DNA from: Rickettsiales bacterium
GTDB lineage: Bacteria > Pseudomonadota > Alphaproteobacteria > Rs-D84
Direction: 5' to 3'
Assembly: GCA_031262525.1 (NCBI GenBank)
Contig: JAISHM010000017.1
Location: 1-38,187, forward strand
DNA length: 38,187 nt
Positions within the stretch are counted from its first letter, which is position 1, and each line of letters starts with the position of its first letter. Positions 28,640 through 36,531 of this stretch are shown piece by piece. A program made the position numbers and the translations under genes. The notes below the pieces were generated by a model. That model worked only from the letters and a program-made list of their open reading frames with translations. It had not been told where the DNA came from and did not search any database.

Positions 28640-29746
28640 ATGAGATTAAAATTCTCTGTTTTTGCGATATTTTTATGCGCTAATTCGGCGTTTGCGGCGT
28701 TGCCATCTGTTGATTTTTCGCGTGCGGTATCTGCGCGTGATATGTATGGTGCGGCGCCCAGTTCCCAACAAATTGTAAAAAAATCTGAACCAGTGCGTAA
28801 TTTTGCGTCTGGTGATGTTTTAACGCCGCGACGGCCTGCGTTTGATTTATGGGCGTCGTCCGATACCCCGTTGCGTATGCCGCGCGCTGATGAAATTGTA
28901 AAACTTAGTGATGATTTTATGTTGCCAGATGAAAGTTTGGAAGCGTCACGGGTTGTTGCCAGAATCCCAGTAAAAAAAGTAAAATCTGTGCCAGTAAAAA
29001 AAGAAAATAATACAGATGAAATTTTATCTGCGTATAACGCCGGTCGTATTGCAGAACTGCAAAGGATTGCAGATAATGCGTCGCAACGCACAGAATCAAA
29101 AACGCGTAAATTGGTTGTGCCAATGGATGATACGGGTGCGGCGGTTGCAACTATACGCAGCACAAAACAAACCCCAATGACCGAGGATGAATTTGCGTAT
29201 AAAAATAGCGATGATATTCCATTGACCAAGTTATCGCCATCGCAATTAAAGCGCGCGTTTAAGAAAACTTATGTTTCGGAAAATAAACATCTGTCTGCGT
29301 ATCGCAGTGATGATGATTTTGATTCATTTGGAACGACTTTATCTGGGGTTACATCGGTCGCCGATTTATCCGAAGGGTCTGAAATTCGTCCCTTGGAGAT
29401 AAAACTTTCGTTCATGGGCGATGATTCATCTTTGTCGCGTGATAATTATAAATTATTGTCTGAATATGCGGGGATTGTTGTCAGTAATCCAACGCGCGCG
29501 GTCCAGGTTTCAATTCCGTCCAGCGCTGCGCAAACATACGACGGACGAAAACTGGCGGCGCGGCGTCTGGCAATTGTTGAACAGGTTTTAACAGACAATG
29601 GTATTGCATCAAAACGGATTGTGCCTGTGCTGACTGACCGCGATGACGATTCTTTGGTATTGCGTGTAATATCAAATGAGGTTTATAAAACATTGACGCA
29701 AAACCGCGGTAAAAAAACGATTGCTACAAAAAGTTTATCTTGGTAA
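28640..29746 (+). CDS. Secreted/envelope protein with OmpA-like C-terminal domain
   Basis: Signal peptide MRLKFSVFAIFLCANSAFAA; low-complexity middle; C-terminal FMGDDSSLSRDNYKLLSEYAGIV...YDGRKLAARRLAIVEQVLTDNGIASKRI resembles OmpA/MotB domains. Confidence 0.7.
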   Translation: MRLKFSVFAIFLCANSAFAALPSVDFSRAVSARDMYGAAPSSQQIVKKSEPVRNFASGDVLTPRRPAFDLWASSDTPLRMPRADEIVKLSDDFMLPDESLEASRVVARIPVKKVKSVPVKKENNTDEILSAYNAGRIAELQRIADNASQRTESKTRKLVVPMDDTGAAVATIRSTKQTPMTEDEFAYKNSDDIPLTKLSPSQLKRAFKKTYVSENKHLSAYRSDDDFDSFGTTLSGVTSVADLSEGSEIRPLEIKLSFMGDDSSLSRDNYKLLSEYAGIVVSNPTRAVQVSIPSSAAQTYDGRKLAARRLAIVEQVLTDNGIASKRIVPVLTDRDDDSLVLRVISNEVYKTLTQNRGKKTIATKSLSW

Positions 29747-30471
29747 TAAATTTTGGTTTTCTTTATAAAATTCTAAATTTTATTTTTCCCCCCGCTTGTC
29801 CTGTGTGTGATAAATGCATAGATTCACATGGCGCAATGTGTCCAGAATGTTGGGCGTCTTTTAATTGGATTGCGAATCCAAAATGCAGTGTTTGTGGTTA
29901 TCCTTTCCCGGCAGATTTAGATTTAGGTGCGCGTCCATTGTGTCCGATATGCGCGGCGGGAAAAAATGAACTGGATTGGATTCGCGCGGCGTGTGTTTAT
30001 GATGAGACATCAAAAAATATAATGTTGCCGTTTAAGCATGCAGGTCAAATAAAATATAAAAAACTGATGGCGCGTGCAATGATGATAAATTTACGCGAAT
30101 TGGAAACAATACCCGATATTATTATGCCTGTGCCATTGGCGCGTCGGCGATTATGGTATCGTGGATATAACCAGGCATCGTTGTTGGCGCGTGAAATTGC
30201 GGCAAAATTAAAAATTAAAATAGATTATGATTCTGTGCGCAGAAAATATAGACCCGATATGGGGTATAAAAACGCGCGTCAGCGCGCAGAAAATATTCGC
30301 GGTGTGTTCCATATCAAAAATAACAAAAACATCGCTGGTAAAACGATTTTATTGGTTGATGATGTTATGACAACTGGCGCGACATTTATGGAATTAAATC
30401 GCGTGCTGAAACGCGCGGGCGCGGTGGCTGTTTATGGGGTGGTGTTTTGCCGTGTTATTCGCGCGATATAG
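29740..30471 (+). CDS. comF: ComF-family phosphoribosyltransferase-like protein
   Basis: N-terminal Cys-rich zinc motifs (PPACPVCDKC...CPECW...CSVCGYPF...CPIC), PRTase motif ILLVDDVMTTGATFMEL; TTG start inferred. Confidence 0.9.
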   Translation: MVINFGFLYKILNFIFPPACPVCDKCIDSHGAMCPECWASFNWIANPKCSVCGYPFPADLDLGARPLCPICAAGKNELDWIRAACVYDETSKNIMLPFKHAGQIKYKKLMARAMMINLRELETIPDIIMPVPLARRRLWYRGYNQASLLAREIAAKLKIKIDYDSVRRKYRPDMGYKNARQRAENIRGVFHIKNNKNIAGKTILLVDDVMTTGATFMELNRVLKRAGAVAVYGVVFCRVIRAI

Positions 30472-30985
30472 AAAATTCGCAACCACAATAATTTTGACGA
30501 TAAAAATTAGATTCTTTATTTGTCTTTGCGCGCAAACTTTCGTCCCATTTAACGGGCAGATATTTTATCTTGGTTAAAACGCTGGCTGCGGCGGTATCAA
30601 CCTGGTTTTGCGATTTATGTCGCGATACACCAAATACAGAAGCAATATGGGTATATCCATTTTCCAAGGCGAACTTTTGTGCGCGGAAAAAACGAAACGC
30701 GAAACATTTTTCGCAACGCGCGCCGCGTTCCGGCGCGGATTCGTGCCCACGCACCACACACAACCAATCGTCGTGATTGTATTCCAAGATATGATATTTT
30801 GCGCCGACTGATTCACAAAACTTTATTTGTTCGTCTAATCTCTTTTTATATTCATCTTCTGGATAGATATTTGGATTATAAAACAGCACAATAAAATCAA
30901 CGCCCTGCTCTTTCAGTTCCGTAATCGCGCCCGCGCTGCAAGGGGCACAGCAAGACATTAAACAAATTCGTTTATTTTCTGACAT
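30455..30985 (-). CDS. queH: Epoxyqueuosine reductase QueH (DUF208)
   Basis: LMSCCAPCSAGAI, FYNPNIYPEDEYKKRL, ERGARCEKCFAFRF, VFGVSRHKSQ, YRQNYCGCEFS. Confidence 0.92.
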   Translation of the reverse strand: MSENKRICLMSCCAPCSAGAITELKEQGVDFIVLFYNPNIYPEDEYKKRLDEQIKFCESVGAKYHILEYNHDDWLCVVRGHESAPERGARCEKCFAFRFFRAQKFALENGYTHIASVFGVSRHKSQNQVDTAAASVLTKIKYLPVKWDESLRAKTNKESNFYRQNYCGCEFSISRE

Positions 30986-32648
30986 ATTTTTCTGTCATTT
31001 CGGTAATTTGTTCATCGGTGATGCGCGAAAATAAATTTTCTGGTGTTTGGAATGTTGTTCCTGATTTTATTCTGTGCTGGAATTTTTCAGGCCAGTCATT
31101 TATATCGCAACGACCTGGGAAAATTTGCGACATTTTTGCGACAGCGTGCGGGATAAATATCCCCGAAATCAAAGCATAGAAATCTATCAATTGGAAACAT
31201 TCATTTAACACCGCGCCCGCCGCCACAGGGTCGGTTTTAACCAAAGCCCATGGTTCCATTTTCGTAAAGTATTCATTTCCCGCAGACCAAATTAAACGCA
31301 GCGATTCCACCGCGCGGCGAAATTCACATTTTTCCAATGCATCGGTCAATTTTTTTAATTCTGAATTTATTGTGTCGTGTAATTCGGTTTTTTCCGGTGT
31401 ATCACCACCTGCATTTGGCACAGAATTTCCAAAATTTTTTTCTGTAATTTTGCAAACACGTGAAACAAAATTTCCCAAAATTCCATTCAGGTCTTTATTT
31501 ACAATATCTGCAAAACGTTGGAGTGTAAAATCAGTGTCATCTGTTTCTGGTGCAGATGCTAACAATGCATACCGCCAACAATCAGACGGAGCATAATTTA
31601 ACGCGTCTGCCAAAAATATCCCATTACCAGTTGATTTTGATATTTTCGCACCCTCGAAATTCAGGAAGTTTAATCCCTTTAATAAATCAACGCGTTTCCA
31701 GTTGTCGCCCGTGGCTGTTTCCTGGGCAGGGAAATAAACGCTGTGGAATTTCAGATTATCTTTTCCCATAAATTGCGCATAGAAAACATTGGTTTGCTCG
31801 CTTGGTTGCCACCAATCGCGCCAATTTTTATTCGCTGCCGCAGATATTGAGACATATCCCCATGGCGCATCAAACCAAACATAGAAAACTTTATCTTCGT
31901 ATCCAGGCTTATTTACCGGCACACCCCACGGCAAATCACGGGTTATTGAAATATCGTGCAGACCCTCGGCCGCCCAACCATTCGCCACGGCATACGCGCT
32001 GTGCGACCAATTTACAGATGTTTGTTTCAACCAGTCGCGCCAATTTTTAACAACATTTTCATCGGACAGACGAAAAAATAAATTTTTTGTTTCACGCATT
32101 TCAATGTTATGAGAGCCAGATATAACAGAATAAGGCGATTTTAATTCAGATACTTCGTATGTTGCGCCGCATATATCGCATTGGTCGCCACGCGCATGTT
32201 CATACCCGCATTTTGGACAAATCCCTTCTATTTGGCGGTCGGCCAAAAACATTTTATCATCAACGGAATATGGTTGCAGTGTTGCCCTTTCATAAATTAA
32301 ACCTTTTTTATCCAATCCAGTAAAAACACTTTGCACAATTTCGTTATGTAATTCTGTATGCGTGCGCCCATATAAATCAAATGATAAATCAAAAGATTTT
32401 ATAGCACATAATTGTTTTTCATACCACCCTTGCGTGTATTCAGAGATTGAAATACCTTCTTTTTGTGCGCCTACAATTGACGGGGTGCCATTTTCATCTG
32501 CGCCACAAACAAATAAAACATCGCGTCCGCACATACGGCAAAAGCGCGCATAAACATCAGATGGCAATAAACAGCCAATTAAATGACCAATATGCAGTTC
32601 CCCGTTGACATAGGGCAGCGCAGATGTAATCAGATATTTTTTTTGCAT
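30972..32648 (-). CDS. metG: Methionyl-tRNA synthetase
   Basis: ITSALPYVNGELHIGHLIG, zinc motif CPKCGYEHARGDQCDICG, KISKSTGNGI; start set to MQKKYLITSALPYVNG at 32648. Confidence 0.96.
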   Translation of the reverse strand: MQKKYLITSALPYVNGELHIGHLIGCLLPSDVYARFCRMCGRDVLFVCGADENGTPSIVGAQKEGISISEYTQGWYEKQLCAIKSFDLSFDLYGRTHTELHNEIVQSVFTGLDKKGLIYERATLQPYSVDDKMFLADRQIEGICPKCGYEHARGDQCDICGATYEVSELKSPYSVISGSHNIEMRETKNLFFRLSDENVVKNWRDWLKQTSVNWSHSAYAVANGWAAEGLHDISITRDLPWGVPVNKPGYEDKVFYVWFDAPWGYVSISAAANKNWRDWWQPSEQTNVFYAQFMGKDNLKFHSVYFPAQETATGDNWKRVDLLKGLNFLNFEGAKISKSTGNGIFLADALNYAPSDCWRYALLASAPETDDTDFTLQRFADIVNKDLNGILGNFVSRVCKITEKNFGNSVPNAGGDTPEKTELHDTINSELKKLTDALEKCEFRRAVESLRLIWSAGNEYFTKMEPWALVKTDPVAAGAVLNECFQLIDFYALISGIFIPHAVAKMSQIFPGRCDINDWPEKFQHRIKSGTTFQTPENLFSRITDEQITEMTEKYVRK

Positions 32649-32665
32649 TGTTTTATTCCTTTTGT

Positions 32666-32707
32666 TTATAAAAATAGACGCCACGGGCGTCTATTAAATT
32701 CCCGCAT
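32666..32707 (-). other. Candidate 13-codon leader ORF upstream of metG (MREFNRRPWRLFL)
   Basis: ATG CGG GAA TTT AAT AGA CGC CCG TGG CGT CTA TTT TTA TAA on the minus strand, spanning the metG leader hairpin; no good SD; translation unproven. Confidence 0.25.
32673..32695 (-). terminator. Intrinsic terminator or attenuator hairpin directly upstream of metG
   Basis: Minus strand AATAGACGCC-CGT-GGCGTCTATT then TTT: 10-bp perfect stem, 3-nt loop, 24 nt before the metG ATG. Confidence 0.7.
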
Positions 32708-32721
32708 ATGTTTTGATAAAA

Positions 32722-32730
32722 ATTATAACA
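32722..32730 (-). promoter_or_regulatory. Candidate extended -10 promoter for metG (TGtTATAAT)
   Basis: Minus strand TGTTATAAT; no well-spaced -35 recognised. Confidence 0.45.
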
Positions 32731-32796
32731 TTCGTTTCATTATTTTTTGTAAATATATTGTCTATCGCACGTATAACTTTGTCCGCCAAGATACTC

Positions 32797-32832
32797 AAAA
32801 ATTCAACACTCACTTTGCTTGCTTGAATTTTT
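32797..32832. terminator. Terminator-like hairpin downstream of tRNA-Val
   Basis: 10-bp perfect inverted repeat AAAAATTCAA / TTGAATTTTT with 16-nt spacer; T-run at the 3' side on both strands. Confidence 0.5.
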
Positions 32833-32861
32833 GGCCTGCCACCCGAAGTTTTAACAAAGGG

Positions 32862-32938
32862 TGGTGGGTGATAATGGACTCGAACCATCGACCTTTACGA
32901 TGTCAACGTAACGCTCTAACCAACTGAGCTAATCACCC
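32862..32938 (-). tRNA. tRNA-Val (GAC), CCA encoded
   Basis: Reverse complement GGGTGATTAGCTCAGTTGGTTAGAGCGTTACGTTGACATCGTAAAGGTCGATGGTTCGAGTCCATTATCACCCACCA; anticodon stem-loop TTACG-TTGACAT-CGTAA. Confidence 0.95.
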
Positions 32939-32956
32939 GAAACCGACAGCGTGCTT

Positions 32957-32985
32957 ATTTTATACGCGAAAACCCCAAAAGTCAA
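32957..32985 (-). promoter_or_regulatory. Candidate tRNA-Val promoter: TTGACT, 17 bp, TAAAAT
   Basis: Minus strand -35 at 32980-32985, -10 at 32957-32962, GC-rich segment before the tRNA. Confidence 0.6.
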
Positions 32986-34625
32986 ATTTTTTTCGCATTA
33001 CGCAATTTTTTATCCAGACATTTTAATCCGCATGACAGGCCGTCCCCAGATAATTCAATTGCTTTTTTATACGCTGAAATTGCCCCTTCTCGGTTTTTGT
33101 ATTCCATTCGCACATCCCCCAAATGCTGAAATATTCTGGAATTTCCAATCGTTATTGCGCCGACCCGTTCCAGAATATCTGACGCCGCCATTACACCTTC
33201 GCGTTTCCATGTTGCCATCGCCATGGTATCCCATGCCGCAACATCAGACGGATTTTCTTTTATTGCGACCATCGCATAACTATACGCGTTATCCAATTTT
33301 TTACTTGATGACACCCATAAATGTGCAATATCCAGCATTATTCCGATATCTTCAGGCATCAAATCACCTGCTTTTAATAAATCGCTCTCTGCGGCGTTAA
33401 AATCACCAGTATGTGTATATATTCGCGCCCGTTGTTGCAGTAAATATGCACGGATTTTATTCGGTATCGCGCCCGCCCCCAGCGTGTTATTTAATGCTTT
33501 TAATGCGTCCCTGCCCTGCCCTAATTGTAAATCTGTATCAACCAGTCTGCTTAGCGCCGGCATAAACATCGGACTTTTATCCAAAAGTTTTTTTATTTTG
33601 CGAATTTTTGCATGTCCATTTTGTTCGGCTTCGGCATATTTTAATTGCACAAACGGGTAATACGGGCTGGTCCGCGAAATTTTATCAAAATAAGGACGAT
33701 AATCTGTGGCCCCAGATGTGTAAAAGTAAGAACCTGTGTAATAATTCAACGCGTCAGAATTTGCACTATATGTCGCATCTGCCAGCCGCAATAAGAGTAA
33801 GCCCGCCCCCGTGCGCGACATCAGTGGCGAATGCGAGATATTTTGTATAATTGAAAATGCCAAAGCCTTCTTTTTTCCAAAATAATCACCTGTTCCAGCG
33901 TCATTATAATTTGCCAAAAATGCGCCACCTGGTGTATTGGTAAAATCGCGTCTCAGGTCATCTGCCGCATCTTGAAAGTTATTTTGTGTATAAAAAGACA
34001 TTAAATATAAATAATCATTCAGATTAAAAAAATCCAGCGGCACCTTGTCAAATTGAACCTTGGCCTTGGCCGCGCGTCCTGTTTCGGCATAAATCATACC
34101 GCGTGCAAATAATTTCCAACTATCTGATACAGGCATAGTTTCAATATATTTTAACGCATAAGATTCTTTTTTTATTCCAACAGATGACCATATTCGCAAG
34201 GGGGATAAAATCAAAGATTTCTCATTTCCAACGATTTTATAAATCCCGCGCCAATCATCTTTTGTTAGTAAATAAGAAATATATGTCGCGCGACCAGCCA
34301 CAGACACATCGCCAGATAACGATTTCGCAGAATCATCAAATGTCCCAGATAAAAATTTACTGATAGCGACATCATTCGCCACGGATTTTTCAGTGATATT
34401 TTGTAATTTTTCAGAAAATTTTATTACACTTTCATAATCATCAACCCATGTCGCGTGTCGCATTGCCAGATAATCGCCAAATGGTGTGTCAGAATAAACA
34501 AAGTCGGTTTGCGGACGCGCACCATTAAATTTTTCCCATAAAATTCCACCCATCCAAACGACAGACGCACCCAAAATAATACTGATAACAATTGGTGATA
34601 AAATTTTGTTTTTTATATTTTTCAT
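32982..34625 (-). CDS. Membrane-anchored TPR-repeat protein
   Basis: N-terminal TM (ILSPIVISIILGASVVWMGGILW), C-terminal helical repeats (YTHTGDFNAAESDLLKAGDLMPED..., LGDVRMEYKNREGAISAYKKAIELSGD). Confidence 0.75.
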   Translation of the reverse strand: MKNIKNKILSPIVISIILGASVVWMGGILWEKFNGARPQTDFVYSDTPFGDYLAMRHATWVDDYESVIKFSEKLQNITEKSVANDVAISKFLSGTFDDSAKSLSGDVSVAGRATYISYLLTKDDWRGIYKIVGNEKSLILSPLRIWSSVGIKKESYALKYIETMPVSDSWKLFARGMIYAETGRAAKAKVQFDKVPLDFFNLNDYLYLMSFYTQNNFQDAADDLRRDFTNTPGGAFLANYNDAGTGDYFGKKKALAFSIIQNISHSPLMSRTGAGLLLLRLADATYSANSDALNYYTGSYFYTSGATDYRPYFDKISRTSPYYPFVQLKYAEAEQNGHAKIRKIKKLLDKSPMFMPALSRLVDTDLQLGQGRDALKALNNTLGAGAIPNKIRAYLLQQRARIYTHTGDFNAAESDLLKAGDLMPEDIGIMLDIAHLWVSSSKKLDNAYSYAMVAIKENPSDVAAWDTMAMATWKREGVMAASDILERVGAITIGNSRIFQHLGDVRMEYKNREGAISAYKKAIELSGDGLSCGLKCLDKKLRNAKKI

Positions 34626-34639
34626 TGTATAATTACTTT

Positions 34640-35209
34640 ATGAAATACGACAAAAAAATTCAAGAACAATTTAATATTTTTTCGCAAATGTTGCGTAATT
34701 GGTCATTGCGTTATAATCTGGTGGCGCGCACAACATTAAATGATATTGAAATACGACATATAACCGACAGCGCGCAACTGGCGGATTTTCTGCCCCACGA
34801 CAAGCAAATTATTGACCTGGGCAGTGGCGCGGGATTTCCAGCGGTTGTTTTGGCAATAATGGGATTTAATGTGATTGCGATTGAATCGGTTGGAAAAAAA
34901 ATAAATTTTTTATCTGCGGTAAAAACAGAATTAAAATTGGATAATTTGGTTGTTATAAATGACAGAATTGAAAATTATTTGCGTGCGACAAAATCAAGAA
35001 ATATAATTTTTACGGCGCGCGCATTTGCAAATTTAACAAAAATTTTTGATTTAACGAAAAATGTTCGCGGTGCGGGATATGCATTATTAAAGGGACGCAG
35101 TGTGATGGACGAAATATCTGACGCCCAAACAAAATATAAGTTTAATTATAAATTGACTCCGTCAATTACGGGCGACGGATTTATTTTAACAATTCCGAGA
35201 ATTGGGTAA
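34640..35209 (+). CDS. rsmG: 16S rRNA m7G527 methyltransferase RsmG (GidB)
   Basis: WSLRYNLVARTTLNDIEIRHITDSAQLADFLP, IIDLGSGAGFPAVVLAIMG; start set to MKYDKKIQEQF at 34640. Confidence 0.94.
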   Translation: MKYDKKIQEQFNIFSQMLRNWSLRYNLVARTTLNDIEIRHITDSAQLADFLPHDKQIIDLGSGAGFPAVVLAIMGFNVIAIESVGKKINFLSAVKTELKLDNLVVINDRIENYLRATKSRNIIFTARAFANLTKIFDLTKNVRGAGYALLKGRSVMDEISDAQTKYKFNYKLTPSITGDGFILTIPRIG

Positions 35210-35239
35210 AAAAAAATCGGCCATCGGCCGATTTTTTTT
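35209..35239. terminator. Bidirectional intrinsic terminator between convergent rsmG and the TPR gene
   Basis: AAAAAAAATCGGCC-ATC-GGCCGATTTTTTTT: 14-bp perfect stem, 3-nt loop, overlaps both stop codons. Confidence 0.88.
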
Positions 35240-36392
35240 ACATCGCTTGTTCTGTTTCTGGGTTTGGTTCGGTTGTTTCGGTTGGGACCTCTACAACTTC
35301 GGCCGCAACAGATTCCTCGATAACCGCTGGTGCTGGTTCTGCAACTGGTGCGGTATCTGTCGCTGGTGTATTTGTGTCAGTTGTTGGAACGCTCAGATTT
35401 TCCAATAAACCCAAAATACGTTTTTGTGTATCTGCATCATTCATTGCAGCCGCCAAAGTATTTGCCGCTTCTAAATCGCCCTTGGCCGCAGCCATATCAT
35501 TTAATTGAACATGCAACGCTGCGCTTTTTTCAAAGTATGTCAGTGCGCGACGCGACATTTCAATACGAGATGAGGCATCTTCAACATTTTTAATATTGTT
35601 CGAGATATTTATAATTGCCGCCGAATAATCTTTTAATGCATCTTCGTATTTTCCGTTCGCTGTCAATGCGTCTGCGCGACCCGCCATATCTGTATCTGAT
35701 ACATTTTCCCCAGATTCGCCAATCGCTGCTGTGTAATCAGCAATCGCCGCATCCCAGTTTTTTAACCACAGGTTTAATTGCCCGCGTTTGGAATAAATAA
35801 TTTGCAAACTTAAATTCTCCACAGGTTCTGCTTTGTATGAATCCAGTGCGCCGTCTAAATCTGCCAGTGCGCTGTCCAGTTCATCTAATTGTATTTTTAA
35901 TAATGCACGGTTATACAACGCAGTTGGATTTTTTGGATTCAGACGAATTGCCATATTAAAATCTTCGGTCGCTGCGGCATAGTTTGCTGTTGCCATATAT
36001 GCCTCGCCACGATAGATGTATAAAACATCAACCGATGTGTCCAGTTCAATCGCCGCGTCAATATCTGCGATTGCGCCCGCTATATCGCCATTTGCCATTT
36101 TGATTTTTCCGTTATCCAATAAAACCTGGGCATCAGCAGAAATTGTTGATGTGTCTTTGTTTTTTAATATCTCTTGTCCGCGACCCAAAATATAAAAAGA
36201 AGAGCACAGGAAAAAGAAAATAATCATCCAGTAAATATAAACCACCATACGCGATTTTTTGCGCGGTGCGTTTGTTCCAACAATCGGTGTTTGGACAATT
36301 GGTTTTGTTGTAATTGGTATTTTTTTTACAGCCTTTTTTACAACGGGCTTTGCAATTTTCTTTGCAACTTTTTTTGTTTTTTTCGGGGCCAT
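35238..36392 (-). CDS. Single-pass membrane TPR protein with Lys-rich N-terminal tail
   Basis: MAPKKTKKVAKKIAKPVVKKAVKKIPITTKP, TM VVYIYWMIIFFFLCSSFYIL, TPR repeats (AIADIDAAIELDTSVDVLYIYRGEAYMATANYAAATEDFNMAIRLNPKNPTALYNRA), Thr/Glu/Pro-rich tail; start at 36392 has SD AAGGAG. Confidence 0.8.
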   Translation of the reverse strand: MAPKKTKKVAKKIAKPVVKKAVKKIPITTKPIVQTPIVGTNAPRKKSRMVVYIYWMIIFFFLCSSFYILGRGQEILKNKDTSTISADAQVLLDNGKIKMANGDIAGAIADIDAAIELDTSVDVLYIYRGEAYMATANYAAATEDFNMAIRLNPKNPTALYNRALLKIQLDELDSALADLDGALDSYKAEPVENLSLQIIYSKRGQLNLWLKNWDAAIADYTAAIGESGENVSDTDMAGRADALTANGKYEDALKDYSAAIINISNNIKNVEDASSRIEMSRRALTYFEKSAALHVQLNDMAAAKGDLEAANTLAAAMNDADTQKRILGLLENLSVPTTDTNTPATDTAPVAEPAPAVIEESVAAEVVEVPTETTEPNPETEQAM

Positions 36393-36420
36393 TATTCTCT
36401 CCTTTGGCATTTATAATTAC

Positions 36421-36449
36421 AAGATAGAAAAAATCAAAAACTATGTCAA
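36421..36449 (-). promoter_or_regulatory. Promoter for the TPR membrane protein: TTGACA, 17 bp, TATCTT
   Basis: Minus strand; consensus -35 at 36444-36449, -10 at 36421-36426, AT-rich upstream sequence. Confidence 0.7.
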
Positions 36450-36491
36450 GCGATTATTAAAATAATAATTATTTTTTGATAAAAAAAAACA

Positions 36492-36507
36492 GCGCATAAA
36501 AATGCGC
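36492..36507 (-). terminator. Intrinsic terminator downstream of the MliC-like lipoprotein gene
   Basis: GCGCAT-TTTT-ATGCGC stem-loop followed on the minus strand by TG and a long T tract. Confidence 0.75.
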
Positions 36508-36531
36508 CATTTTTTATTTATATATTTTTAT

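Noticed and set aside
28621-29229. 202-aa minus-strand ORF opposite the OmpA-like gene
   Set aside because: Antisense shadow of a gene with a good signal peptide and domain; no independent support.
32694-32888. 64-aa minus-strand ORF between tRNA-Val and metG
   Set aside because: Its only ATG lies inside tRNA-Val and it crosses a terminator-like hairpin; more likely non-coding spacer than a gene.
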